Shown here: one piece after another, positions 46,796 through 55,733 of the stretch
Layout: each line of letters opens with the position of its first letter
Position numbering within the stretch: the stretch's first letter is position 1
DNA from: Staphylococcus kloosii
Lineage (GTDB): Bacteria; Bacillota; Bacilli; Staphylococcales; Staphylococcaceae
Length of the DNA: 64,000 nt
NCBI RefSeq assembly: GCF_003019255.1
Contig: NZ_CP027846.1
Location: 1,240,001 to 1,304,000, forward strand
Direction of reading: 5' to 3'
Made by a program: the position numbers and the translations under genes
Notes under the pieces: generated by a model
Databases searched by the model: none
What the model saw: the letters and a program-made list of their open reading frames with translations, nothing else
What the model was told of the DNA's origin: nothing

Positions 46796-46978
46796 ATGCA
46801 AAACACAGATGACAAGGTGTTAACCGTTGAAGCAGAAATAATGCTAAAGGAATCTAAGATGCAAGGGGATAAACAGCAAGCGTTGTTAGGTGTTTTAGAA
46901 AAATATGGATTGAGTAAAGTTGAAGCTATGAAGGCTTTATTGGAATTAACTAGAATAATTGAAGATGTGGAGGACTAA
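46796..46978 (+). CDS. hypothetical phage protein, 60 aa
   Basis: Acidic, all-helical (KQQALLGVLEKYGLSKVEAM). AAAGGACCGTAAGTG precedes the ATG. Not recognised. Confidence 0.65.
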   Translation: MQNTDDKVLTVEAEIMLKESKMQGDKQQALLGVLEKYGLSKVEAMKALLELTRIIEDVED

Positions 46979-46981
46979 CCA

Positions 46982-47140
46982 ATGAAAAATAAAATGAACT
47001 TAAGTTTAACCATTGAGAACATGAACGAACTAACTTTATTAACTAAGAGAGTAGAGCGTGCAACAAAAGAATTGAGACAAGCTATAAAAGAACTTAATAA
47101 ATTCAAACTTAAAATGAATATGGAAACGGAGGAAAAATAA
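46982..47140 (+). CDS. hypothetical coiled-coil phage protein, 52 aa
   Basis: Helical and Lys/Glu-rich (LTKRVERATKELRQAIKELN), with GTGGAGG before the ATG. Followed after 1 bp by the next gene. Not recognised. Confidence 0.65.
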   Translation: MKNKMNLSLTIENMNELTLLTKRVERATKELRQAIKELNKFKLKMNMETEEK

Positions 47141-47141
47141 T

Positions 47142-47585
47142 ATGGTAACAATAATAGCAATAGGTTTATTAGCATTAGCAATAATAATTAATACAATTTC
47201 AATATGGCATGTAAGTCGAAGCGAAGAAAACAGTAGCAGTTTTATATCAAGCAGTCCACTAAGTGAACATACTTCATATGAGACGAAAAGCCGTATTAAC
47301 AAATTAGAACAAACAATTGAAGAAGCTCAACCTTTCATTGATAAATACAAAAAAGAACGTAAGCAAAACCACTGGAAACAATACAATGATTGGAAAAAAA
47401 ATAACGACTATGATGGTAAATGCGCAGAATGCCACGGTCAAGATTTCGAATTAGATACAAATTACAAATACACTTTTCAAGGCGATTGGTGTTGGGAACC
47501 ATCTAAAGAATATCCTAAATCAGCAGAATACAAATGTAAAACGTGTGGAGAAGTCGTAAGCCAATGGGAATACAAGGAGGACTAA
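47142..47585 (+). CDS. membrane-anchored phage protein with Cys4 motif, 147 aa
   Basis: An N-terminal membrane helix (residues 2-22) and a coiled-coil linker are followed by a C-terminal domain with CAEC and CKTC, probably a zinc-binding site. Trp-rich (FQGDWCWEPSKEYP). ACGGAGG precedes the ATG. Not recognised. Confidence 0.7.
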   Translation: MVTIIAIGLLALAIIINTISIWHVSRSEENSSSFISSSPLSEHTSYETKSRINKLEQTIEEAQPFIDKYKKERKQNHWKQYNDWKKNNDYDGKCAECHGQDFELDTNYKYTFQGDWCWEPSKEYPKSAEYKCKTCGEVVSQWEYKED

Positions 47586-47588
47586 TCT

Positions 47589-47777
47589 ATGAAATACATT
47601 AAACGCATAGTATATATTGTATCGCTACTAGCACTATACGAACTAAGCAAATACGTTACGAACGATATTATCATACGCTTAACAGCTAACGATGATATAG
47701 ATGCACCGTGCGACTACGATATTGATAGTCATGCAGATTTAAACGGAGTTCATAACTATAATGCGGGAGGTAAGTAA
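47589..47777 (+). CDS. rinB: RinB-like transcriptional activator
   Basis: 62 aa. The central segment LALYELSKYVTND, then LTANDDIDAP, matches RinB of staphylococcal phages. There it accompanies RinA and was first described as an integrase-gene activator. It is immediately upstream of rinA, as expected. AAGGAGG precedes the ATG. Confidence 0.82.
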   Translation: MKYIKRIVYIVSLLALYELSKYVTNDIIIRLTANDDIDAPCDYDIDSHADLNGVHNYNAGGK

Positions 47778-48191
47778 ATGCGTAAGTCTACAATCAATTA
47801 CTTAGAATCCGAACTCATTCAATATAATAGTACACAAAAACGTATGAATGATTTAAGGGAAGAAATACAATATCCTTGGCAAGAACATGATGAGAATATA
47901 GGTGGAGGGCAGAGTAATACTATTAGTAGCACAACAGAATGCAGAGCAACAAGGTTAGTTACTGATAGAAGGTTAGCACATATGGAACGTGTATCAGAAG
48001 CTATCACTAATGTGTATGACAATGCAGCACAAGTAGAGCGTGACCTTATGGACTTGATGTACTTCGATAAGCCAAGGAAGTATACAGTAGATGGTGTGAT
48101 AGATAGATTGAATGTAAGTAGAGCGACGTTCTTTAGATTAAAGAAGCGAGTACTGTGTAACTTAGCAGATGAGTTAGGAATTATACATTGA
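47778..48191 (+). CDS. rinA: RinA-family late transcription activator
   Basis: 137 aa. In staphylococcal siphophages RinA binds upstream of the packaging genes and switches on the late operon. The N-terminal half is charged and the C-terminal half has a helix-turn-helix-like segment (YTVDGVIDRLNVSRATFFRLKKR), as in sigma-like ArpU/RinA proteins. It directly follows rinB and lies next to the HNH and terminase genes. Confidence 0.88.
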   Translation: MRKSTINYLESELIQYNSTQKRMNDLREEIQYPWQEHDENIGGGQSNTISSTTECRATRLVTDRRLAHMERVSEAITNVYDNAAQVERDLMDLMYFDKPRKYTVDGVIDRLNVSRATFFRLKKRVLCNLADELGIIH

Positions 48192-48207
48192 TACTTATGT
48201 GAGACTT

Positions 48208-48235
48208 TTGGCACGTGTCAAGGTGTTATTATGAT
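48208..48235 (+). promoter_or_regulatory. probable late promoter (RinA-dependent)
   Basis: TTGGCA (48208-48213), 16-bp spacer, TATGAT (48230-48235), between rinA and the packaging genes. Confidence 0.6.
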
Positions 48236-48260
48236 AGTATCAGATATTATATATTCAAGG

Positions 48261-48288
48261 CATACCACATAAGTGGTGTGTCTTTTTA
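48261..48288 (+). terminator. terminator-like hairpin between the late promoter and HNH gene
   Basis: 8-bp stem CATACCAC (48261-48268) with GTGGTGTG (48273-48280, one wobble), ATAA loop, then TCTTTTT. It lies downstream of the putative late promoter and could be an early-transcript terminator. Confidence 0.6.
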
Positions 48289-48302
48289 TTATGAGGTGAC
48301 AC

Positions 48303-48620
48303 ATGGAAGTCATAGACTACAATACATACAAGGTACGCAAGTCTTTCTATAATAGTAAGTCATGGCAAGAGGTACGAGCCTATGTACTTCATAGAGATAG
48401 CTATGAATGCACTTGGTGCAAAGAAGAAGGTCGAGTGACTACTAATGACTTAGAGATAGATCATATTAAAGAGCTGCAAGATAGACCAGATTTAAAATTA
48501 GAACCTGATAATCTTCGTACATTATGTATGGCTTGTCACAATAAAAGACATCAACGCTTTCAATATGGAGGTAATCAATTTAAGCCGAAAGAAAATAAAT
48601 GGCAAGATGAAAAATGGTAA
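48303..48620 (+). CDS. HNH endonuclease
   Basis: 105 aa. Zinc Cys pair CTWC, catalytic EIDHIKE, then DNLRTLCMACHNKRH with the second Cys pair and final His. HNH nucleases beside the terminase are required for packaging in cos-type phages of Gram-positives. GAGGTGAC precedes the ATG. Confidence 0.93.
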   Translation: MEVIDYNTYKVRKSFYNSKSWQEVRAYVLHRDSYECTWCKEEGRVTTNDLEIDHIKELQDRPDLKLEPDNLRTLCMACHNKRHQRFQYGGNQFKPKENKWQDEKW

Positions 48621-48871
48621 GTAAGAATAATATAAAAATTTTATAAGATATATACTATCGAAATAATATAACTTCATTATATAAATAATATGCTTTTAGT
48701 ATTGTATGATTTTTTTATCTAATATTTATTTTAATACCCCCGGGTTGAATTAAATGCTTTTATTTTTTATCTCGGGAGAACGGCGAGTAGGCTCGACTTT
48801 GCAAAAATTTGAAAAATAATCACATATAACCCTATACCCCCCTACCCCTATATGTAGAAAGGAGTGAGAAC
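48621..48871 (+). other. probable cos region
   Basis: 251 bp without a gene between HNH and TerS. It contains the only G/C-rich islands in the neighbourhood: TACCCCCGGG (about 48735), CTCGGGAGAACGGCGAG (48771-48787), and a C-rich stretch at 48830-48850. In HNH-type cos phages the cohesive-end site lies here. Cleavage positions cannot be read directly. Confidence 0.5.
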
Positions 48872-49237
48872 ATGGAATTAAATGACAAACAACGTAAGGA
48901 ACGTGACAAGCTAGTCGCAAAAGAAGAAAAAAGATTGCTTGAGATATATAAAGAGTTACCAAATGAAAAATTGAAAGTCGCACAAGGGCTTATTAAGCAA
49001 GCTGCGCGTAATAGAGTTATGCTCAACTACATGTGGGAGGATATACAAGATAATGGCGAATATGATTTATTCCAACAATCGCAAAATGTACCTGCATATG
49101 AAAGAGAACGGCCTGTCGCACGCTTATACAATACCCGCGACCAATCTTACCAACGCGCTATTAAACAATTAACTGACTTATTGCCTAAAGAGGCTAAGCC
49201 GGTTGAAACAGATGAACCAGAAGATGATTATGTATGA
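48872..49237 (+). CDS. terS: terminase small subunit, P27 family
   Basis: 121 aa. Binds the packaging site and guides TerL. The central part PNEKLKVAQGLIKQAARNRVML and the downstream pattern are typical of P27-type small terminases, with an acidic tail. AAAGGAGTGAG precedes the ATG. Overlaps terL by 4 bp. Confidence 0.88.
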   Translation: MELNDKQRKERDKLVAKEEKRLLEIYKELPNEKLKVAQGLIKQAARNRVMLNYMWEDIQDNGEYDLFQQSQNVPAYERERPVARLYNTRDQSYQRAIKQLTDLLPKEAKPVETDEPEDDYV

Positions 49238-50886
49238 TCCGTAACAAGTATGTAGATGAATATATTAATCAATGGCGTGAAGGTAAGATAATTTTAAATA
49301 AAGAACGTATTGATTTAATCAATTATTTGGAAAGCACAGTGCTAGTAAAAGATAATGTACATTTCGATGATGAAAAGATAGAAAAGTGTATTCGGTTTAT
49401 TAATAAATGGTATTTTCCAGTACAACCTTTTCAAAAGTTTATTATTGCTTTCGTATTCCTTATAGATGATGAAATGGATACACCATACTTTACTGAAATT
49501 GCATTATTCATGGGTAGAGGTGCTGGTAAGAATGGATTTATCAGTGCGATGAGTGATTTCTTAACTACACCTATCCACGGTATTAAAAAATACGACATTT
49601 CGATTGTAGCGAACAGTGAAGACCAAGCGAAAACATCATTTAATGAGATTTACGATGTGTTACTTGAAAATAAACGTAACAAAACAGGTGAACGTCCAAA
49701 AGCACCGTATGAAGTGAGTAAAACAGAAATCAAAAACCGTTCAACAGGTTCTATTATTAAATACAACACTTCGAATACGAAAACTAAAGATGGTGGTCGT
49801 GAAGGTTGTGTTATCTTCGATGAGATAGCAGTTTACGAAAGACCTGACATGGTTAACGTCAAACGTGGTGGTTTAGGTAAGGTACCACATGATAGAACAT
49901 TTTATATTTCAACTGATGGATATGTTCGTGAAGGATTTATGGATAGTATGAAAGATAGAGTGCTTGAAGTATTAGAAGGTCGTAATAGTGAAGATAGAAT
50001 TTTCCCTTTCTATTGTAAGTTAGATGATGAAAAAGAAATCGATAACGAAACAATGTGGGAAAAATCTAACCCAATGCTTCACCCTCCACTCACTGGATAT
50101 GCAAGAAACTTAAAACGTAAAATCAAAGAGGAATATAATGTCTTGCACATTAATCGTTCTAACAAACCTGAATTCATGACGAAACGAATGAACTTACCGG
50201 AATTAGACCCTGAAAGCATAGTTGCACCATGGGATGAAATTAAAGCAACAAACAAACCATTCCCTAATTTAGAAAATAAAGCCTGCATTGGTGGTCTCGA
50301 CTACGCATTAGTTAGAGACTTTGCCAGTGTGGGCTTATTGTTTAGGGATAATGACCAATATTATTGGAAAACACATTCATTTATACGTCGTGAATTCTTA
50401 GAAACGACACATCTTGAACCACCCATAGAACAATGGGCTGATGATGGATTATTAACGATTGTCGACGATGATGTTATAGATATTTCATACATTGTGAATT
50501 GGTTTCAAGAACAACAAAGTAAATACAATCTAACAAAGGTAATATCTGATAACTTCAGAACTGATATTGTAAGACGCCCTTTTGAAGACGCTGGCATACC
50601 TTTAGAGGTTATTAAGAATCCAACTGCAATCCATGGATTACTTGCACCTCGTATAGATACGATGTTTGCTAAAAAAAAAATTGCATTCGGGGATAATCCT
50701 TTGATGCGCTGGTTTACTAATAATGTGGCAGTCAAAATGCAACCTGATGGTAGTAAGAAATATATTAAAAAAGACGAAGTTAGACGTAAAACAGATGGAT
50801 TTCATGCCATGTTACATGCGTTGTATCGTGCGGATGAAATTTTAGAGTATGATCAACCATTTATTATGGCAGATATTGCATTTTAA
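49234..50886 (+). CDS. terL: terminase large subunit
   Basis: 550 aa packaging motor and nuclease. Walker A FMGRGAGKNGF near residue 95, Walker B GCVIFDEIAVYE near 195. The nuclease domain has GGLDYALVRD near 353 and the C-terminal DGFHAMLHALYRADEIL. The HK97-like terminase type matches the HNH and P27 genes upstream. ATGA overlap with terS; no dedicated strong ribosome-binding site. Confidence 0.95.
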   Translation: MIRNKYVDEYINQWREGKIILNKERIDLINYLESTVLVKDNVHFDDEKIEKCIRFINKWYFPVQPFQKFIIAFVFLIDDEMDTPYFTEIALFMGRGAGKNGFISAMSDFLTTPIHGIKKYDISIVANSEDQAKTSFNEIYDVLLENKRNKTGERPKAPYEVSKTEIKNRSTGSIIKYNTSNTKTKDGGREGCVIFDEIAVYERPDMVNVKRGGLGKVPHDRTFYISTDGYVREGFMDSMKDRVLEVLEGRNSEDRIFPFYCKLDDEKEIDNETMWEKSNPMLHPPLTGYARNLKRKIKEEYNVLHINRSNKPEFMTKRMNLPELDPESIVAPWDEIKATNKPFPNLENKACIGGLDYALVRDFASVGLLFRDNDQYYWKTHSFIRREFLETTHLEPPIEQWADDGLLTIVDDDVIDISYIVNWFQEQQSKYNLTKVISDNFRTDIVRRPFEDAGIPLEVIKNPTAIHGLLAPRIDTMFAKKKIAFGDNPLMRWFTNNVAVKMQPDGSKKYIKKDEVRRKTDGFHAMLHALYRADEILEYDQPFIMADIAF

Positions 50887-50904
50887 TTAGAGAGGGGTGA
50901 TGAA

Positions 50905-52077
50905 TTGAGTATATTTGATAGGATACTTGGAAAGAACGAAGCTATAGAGTTTAGTTATGACTTTGAATTATTACGGGAGACGTCACACAAAGCTTATGTA
51001 AAACGGTGGGCACTAGATACTTGTATTAATCACATAGCTAGAACGATTAGTCAGACAAAATTTGAAATAACTGATGGCGATAGTAAAGATGCATCGTCTA
51101 CTACACATTACAAATTAAATGTAAGACCAAACACGGATGAGAGTGCTGCGACATTTTGGCAAAAAGTTATTCGTAAACTCATTTATGATAATGAAGTGCT
51201 TATTGTAGTTACTGATTCTAAGGATTTAATTATTGCTGATGATTTTGTGCGAGAAAAATACGCTTTATATGACGATATTTTTGACCATATTATGGTAGGC
51301 GAATTCGAATTTGAGCGAAGTTTTAAAATGAGTGACGTTATTTACTTAGAATACAATAATGAATCAATTAACAATATGTTAAGTGGTTTGTTTAGTGATT
51401 ATGGTGATATATTCGGAAGATTGATTAAATCTAATCTTATGAATAATCAAATTAGAGCAACGTTAAGTACAGATGCAAACTATTCATTGAATAACCAATC
51501 ACAAAAATCAATGCAAGATTTTATTAATAAAGCTTATGAGGCTTATGCAAGTAATGATATTGCTATTGTACCTATTCAAAAAGGTTATGAATATCAAGAG
51601 CATACGACGAGTAATAGTAAAAATACGTCACAAATCGATGATTTAGCTAAAGTACCGAACCAATTATTAAGCTATGTGGCACGTAATTTAGGTATTCCCG
51701 TAGGACTTATAAATGGCGATACAGCCGATATTGAAGCTATGACTGATAATTACATGAAGTTTTGTATTAAGCCAATTATTGAGAAAATAACAGATGAATT
51801 AAATGCCAAGTTATACAGTGAACGAGGCTATAAAGAAGGCAAACGTATTAAAGCCATATCGATAGATCAAAAAGGACCGCTTGAAGTGAGTGAAGCAGTA
51901 GACAAACTCATTGCAAGTGGTTCTTTCAATAGAGATGAAATTCGTGTGCTCACTGGTTTTGAACCAATAGGTACAGAAGAAATGCAAAAATTTATTATCA
52001 CTAAAAACTATCAAACTGTGGATGAAGCAAACACTGGTAGTGAAGGAGGTGATATAGATGGCGAACAACGAGATTGA
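50905..52077 (+). CDS. HK97-type portal protein
   Basis: 390 aa, dodecameric DNA gate of the capsid. Features are the N-terminal SIFDRILGK, the middle DDLAKVPNQLLSYVARNLGIP and the clip region typical of HK97-family portals. The start is TTG 50905, preceded by GAGGGG. Overlaps the protease gene by 20 bp. Confidence 0.92.
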   Translation: MSIFDRILGKNEAIEFSYDFELLRETSHKAYVKRWALDTCINHIARTISQTKFEITDGDSKDASSTTHYKLNVRPNTDESAATFWQKVIRKLIYDNEVLIVVTDSKDLIIADDFVREKYALYDDIFDHIMVGEFEFERSFKMSDVIYLEYNNESINNMLSGLFSDYGDIFGRLIKSNLMNNQIRATLSTDANYSLNNQSQKSMQDFINKAYEAYASNDIAIVPIQKGYEYQEHTTSNSKNTSQIDDLAKVPNQLLSYVARNLGIPVGLINGDTADIEAMTDNYMKFCIKPIIEKITDELNAKLYSERGYKEGKRIKAISIDQKGPLEVSEAVDKLIASGSFNRDEIRVLTGFEPIGTEEMQKFIITKNYQTVDEANTGSEGGDIDGEQRD

Positions 52078-52837
52078 TATCTATGGTTTTATCGACAATA
52101 CAACTGTTGAAGGCATGACAATTAGTCCGCAAACAATTAAAAATCAGTTAAGTGAAATGAAAGATGAAGATGAAATCATCGTTAACATAAACAGTAACGG
52201 TGGCGACGTGTTTAGTGGTGTGGCTATTTACAATATGCTACGTAGACAAGATGCTCACATCACTGTGAATGTCGATGGTCTTGCTGCTTCTATTGCATCA
52301 GTGATTGCTATGGCAGGTGATACGATTAATATGCCGAATAATGCAGTTATGATGATTCACAATGCATGGACGCAAGTTACTGGCGATTCGAGAGCCTTTA
52401 AGAAACAAGCTGATTCCTTAGAGAGAATTAATTCTGTCGTATTTAATAGTTATCTTGATAAGAACCCTGACATTGATCATGCGCTTCTTCAACAATATAT
52501 GGACGAAGAAACATGGTTTACAGCTAATGATGCAAAAGATGTTGGACTTATTGACAATATAACTGAAAGTACAAGAGTTGCTGCGGCAGCGACATCTACA
52601 ATGATGGGAGGTGAGCATTTCATGAGCAAATACCGTAACGAAGGTACAGAACAACCTAAAAAAACTGATGAACCTACAGCAGATGACGTAATGGCGATTT
52701 TACAAGAGATTAAATCAGATGTTAAAGCTGTACGTGAAAAAGTAGAAGGTGAAGACGATTCGAAAAAAGAAGATGACCCTCAACCACAAGCACCACAAAA
52801 CAGCTTTGCTAGATTATTTAACATGCAAACAAAATAA
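52058..52837 (+). CDS. ClpP-like prohead protease
   Basis: 259 aa. ClpP-type serine protease fold: NINSNGGDVFSG oxyanion strand, nucleophile S78 in GLAASIAS, H101 in MMIHNAW. The 60-residue C-terminal extension is acidic and may serve as scaffold. Processes the capsid during maturation. GGAGGTGATATAG precedes the ATG. Confidence 0.93.
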   Translation: MANNEIDIYGFIDNTTVEGMTISPQTIKNQLSEMKDEDEIIVNINSNGGDVFSGVAIYNMLRRQDAHITVNVDGLAASIASVIAMAGDTINMPNNAVMMIHNAWTQVTGDSRAFKKQADSLERINSVVFNSYLDKNPDIDHALLQQYMDEETWFTANDAKDVGLIDNITESTRVAAAATSTMMGGEHFMSKYRNEGTEQPKKTDEPTADDVMAILQEIKSDVKAVREKVEGEDDSKKEDDPQPQAPQNSFARLFNMQTK

Positions 52838-52854
52838 AAAGGAGGCCAATTATT

Positions 52855-54066
52855 ATGGCAATTGATTTAGAAAACAAAGAACAGTTTCAAAACTCGCAAG
52901 AGTTATTGAAACAATTTTCAAACATGAATCCAAAAGCTTCTGATGAAGAAGTGAAAGAAAAGTACACAGAATATATGAACGCATATAGCGAGGATTTAGC
53001 GAACGCTATCCGTAAAGATATGCAAAAAGAACAAGGTGATAATTCAGTTCTAAATTCACGTAATGTGAATCGTTTAACGAATGAAGAAAAGAAATTCTAT
53101 AACGCATTAGTATCTGAAGATCACGTGAATACTGATACAAACTGGAAAGATGGAGAGTTACTACCTGAAACAGTTGTTGACCGTATTTTTGAAGATATTG
53201 AATCAGAACACCCATTATTAAACCATATCAACATTCAAAGAACAGGTTTAAAAACGCGTGTGATTCGTTCAGTGCCTGAAGGTCAAGTAGTATGGGGGAA
53301 AATCTTCGGTGAAATCCGTGGACAACTTGAAGCTACTTTCTTCGAACAAGATGTAACTCTTGGTAAAGCAACTGCATTTGTTGTTGTTCCTAAAGACTTA
53401 AAAGATGCTGGCGTGCAGTGGGTTGACCGTTATGTACGTTTACAAATTAAAGAAGCCTTTGCAGTAGCGATTGAAAAAACAGCTATTCAAGGTTTAGGTA
53501 AAGCTCAGGACCAACCTGTTGGATTAATGAAAGAAATTAATCGTTCAAATGGTGCTGTTTCTGATAAAGCTGTAGCAGGTACTTTAACATTAAAAGACCC
53601 TGATACATCTATTAGAGAAATTGGCGATGTTATCAAAAATCTTTCAACTAAAGAATTTTATGACAAAGACGGTAATGTGAAAACATCTAAAGGTGCTAAC
53701 GTATTAAACAATGTGGTTATTGCGTTAAACCCTGCAGATTATATCTATACTGGTGTTGCATTTATGCAATTACACAATGGTAGTTATGTAAGCCCAATTC
53801 CATTTAACATGACATTCGAACAATCAGAATTTGTACCTCAAGGTAAAGCTGTAGCGTTTGATAAAACACGTTATAACTTCTATGCAGGTAGCGAAGTGAT
53901 TGTACGTGAATTCGACCAAACATTAGCATTAGAAGACATGGACTTATATACTGCAAAACAATTCTTATATGCAGAACCAGATGATAATAAAACATCATTT
54001 GTATACGATGTTGATTTCTCTACTCTAGGCGCACCTAAAGCAACTGATGCTAGTCCACAAGCTTAA
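52855..54066 (+). CDS. major capsid protein, HK97 fold
   Basis: 403 aa. The N-terminal 100 residues are a charged delta/scaffold domain expected to be cleaved by the upstream protease. The core contains QRTGLKTRVIRSVPEGQ and the EFDQTLALEDMDLYTAKQF region near the C-terminus, as in HK97-type capsid proteins. AGGAGG precedes the ATG. Confidence 0.93.
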   Translation: MAIDLENKEQFQNSQELLKQFSNMNPKASDEEVKEKYTEYMNAYSEDLANAIRKDMQKEQGDNSVLNSRNVNRLTNEEKKFYNALVSEDHVNTDTNWKDGELLPETVVDRIFEDIESEHPLLNHINIQRTGLKTRVIRSVPEGQVVWGKIFGEIRGQLEATFFEQDVTLGKATAFVVVPKDLKDAGVQWVDRYVRLQIKEAFAVAIEKTAIQGLGKAQDQPVGLMKEINRSNGAVSDKAVAGTLTLKDPDTSIREIGDVIKNLSTKEFYDKDGNVKTSKGANVLNNVVIALNPADYIYTGVAFMQLHNGSYVSPIPFNMTFEQSEFVPQGKAVAFDKTRYNFYAGSEVIVREFDQTLALEDMDLYTAKQFLYAEPDDNKTSFVYDVDFSTLGAPKATDASPQA

Positions 54067-54083
54067 TAAGGAGGCAGTAATTA

Positions 54084-54254
54084 ATGGCTCAATTCAAAGT
54101 TAAAAAAACTTATGAGGACCTCGAAATTGGGCGTGTGTTAAAACCTAAAGAACAAGTCGAAATGACTGTTAAACGTTCTGAAGAAGTTGAAAAGACACTC
54201 GCCGACAATGGTTTCGAAGGTCCTTTTTTAGAACGCGTTAAAGAAAAGAAGTGA
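54084..54254 (+). CDS. small virion-module protein, 56 aa
   Basis: Starts MAQFKVKKTYEDLEIGR with AAGGAGG before it. Contains TVKRSEEVEKTLADNGFEG, similar to short proteins found between capsid and connector genes in many siphophages. Role unknown. Confidence 0.78.
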   Translation: MAQFKVKKTYEDLEIGRVLKPKEQVEMTVKRSEEVEKTLADNGFEGPFLERVKEKK

Positions 54255-54259
54255 TTTAA

Positions 54260-54547
54260 ATGATACAACAAGAACACGTTGATCAATTTAAAGCACGTAA
54301 TCGTATCTTTTATGATATGGAAGATGAACGTATTAAGAACGATTTAGAGATGTCTTATATAGATATAAAAAATAAATGTGGTTTTTTCGACATTGACGAA
54401 CTTTCTCTAGGTCGTGAACTTGTTTATGAACGTACACGTTATGTTTTAAATGATAAGTTGGAAGAATTTAATGATAATTTCTTATCGAGTATCGTACAAT
54501 TTCAAATTACTAATATGGAGGTGTTTGATGATGGCGCAAACACGTAG
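54260..54547 (+). CDS. head-tail connector protein (gp6/gp15-like)
   Basis: 95 aa, mostly helical (KARNRIFYDMEDERI, then DLEMSYIDIKNKCG). Its position right after the capsid gene and its size fit the adaptor that docks to the portal. The ATG is close to the previous stop, with a GTGA-type ribosome-binding site. Confidence 0.78.
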   Translation: MIQQEHVDQFKARNRIFYDMEDERIKNDLEMSYIDIKNKCGFFDIDELSLGRELVYERTRYVLNDKLEEFNDNFLSSIVQFQITNMEVFDDGANT

Positions 54548-54881
54548 GCAATTTATAACAGGTGGCGAAATGCGTACACCTGTTAAATTTTATAAAGCAA
54601 ATACTGACGATGAGTTTATGCCAGGTGAATCTGTGAGCGAACTTTATTATCAATGTTTTGCGAATGTCTATCCACCATCTGAAAAAGACCTCAACGTTAC
54701 AGATAACCAAGCAAGCATTACGATGGTTACTTGGTTTCCTGTTGGTTTAGAGATTACGAATGATATGTATTTTGAAATTGATTTACCACGATACAAGCAT
54801 AAGCAATATAATATCTCACTTGTGGAAGATGATACGGATAATCACTATAATATAAAAATTGTTGGAGAGTTAGCAGGATGA
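54531..54881 (+). CDS. head closure protein (SPP1 gp16-like)
   Basis: 116 aa beta-rich protein. The segment RTPVKFYKANTDDEF and later YQCFANVYPPSEKDLN fit phage head-closure proteins. ATG 54531 (or the adjacent 54528) follows ATGGAGG inside the preceding gene. Confidence 0.8.
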   Translation: MAQTRRQFITGGEMRTPVKFYKANTDDEFMPGESVSELYYQCFANVYPPSEKDLNVTDNQASITMVTWFPVGLEITNDMYFEIDLPRYKHKQYNISLVEDDTDNHYNIKIVGELAG

Positions 54882-55273
54882 GTGTAGATATTCGAGGTAC
54901 CAAGTCAATGCTTGAACAAATAAAGCGTCAATATGGCGAAGAAAAAATGCTCAAAACAAAAGATAAAGCATTGCGTAAAGGTACAAGATTCTTTGTGTCT
55001 GTATTGCATGAACAGTTTCAAGTGTTTAGAGATACAGGGGCAAGTATTAAAGAAATATCACAAACTGAACCTTATAACATCTACGGTGATATTCGTATGA
55101 TTAAAGTGTTTTGGGAAGGGCCTATGAGCCGTTATGCTATTGTCCATTTAAATGAATACGGAAGCGTTAAACATCCTGCCCCAAGAGGTTTAGGTGCTAT
55201 CGCTAGGACAATGTATATAACTGAAAAGCCATATAAAGAAATAATTAGAGAAGTATTGGAGGCGGAATTGTAA
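54878..55273 (+). CDS. HK97 gp10-like tail-completion protein
   Basis: 131 aa. Basic N-terminus (KTKDKALRKGTRFFVSVL) and KVFWEGPMSRYAIVHLNEYG, the typical core of HK97-gp10-type minor tail components. ATGA overlap upstream and one-base overlap with the next gene. Confidence 0.82.
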   Translation: MSVDIRGTKSMLEQIKRQYGEEKMLKTKDKALRKGTRFFVSVLHEQFQVFRDTGASIKEISQTEPYNIYGDIRMIKVFWEGPMSRYAIVHLNEYGSVKHPAPRGLGAIARTMYITEKPYKEIIREVLEAEL

Positions 55274-55695
55274 TGTTCGACATGTTGAAAACTTTAAAAC
55301 TTTATTTAGCCAAAGACGCAACAATTAATCAATATTGCAAAAACCGCATTCGTGCTTATACGATACCTGAAACGGCAGATAGGACGGATACCAATATACT
55401 GATTATTCCTTTAATTGCGCCCACCCCAAGCACCTACGCAAGCGATAAAAATTTAACAACGGATTATTTATATCAAATCGATGTACGTTCTAAAAGTTAT
55501 GAAGAAACAAAGTTAGTTTCTGAAGCAATACGTTTAGTTATGAAAAGTATTGGTTTTGGACAACAAGACGGTACAGATGAATACGATAGTGAACTAAAAG
55601 CTTATTTTGAAACACGTCGCTATCGTGGTAATCCTTATACAATAGATGAATTACGACATATAGACAAAGATATTGAGCCTACGTTAAATACGTAA
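55273..55695 (+). CDS. tail terminator-like protein (gp17/DUF3168-like)
   Basis: 140 aa. Order in the module and the pattern YLYQIDVRSKSYEETKLVSEAI suggest the ring that caps the tail at the head end. GGAGGCGGA precedes the ATG. Confidence 0.78.
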   Translation: MFDMLKTLKLYLAKDATINQYCKNRIRAYTIPETADRTDTNILIIPLIAPTPSTYASDKNLTTDYLYQIDVRSKSYEETKLVSEAIRLVMKSIGFGQQDGTDEYDSELKAYFETRRYRGNPYTIDELRHIDKDIEPTLNT

Positions 55696-55733
55696 GGCTA
55701 TTTTTTATATATAAATTTAGGAGGAATTATAAT

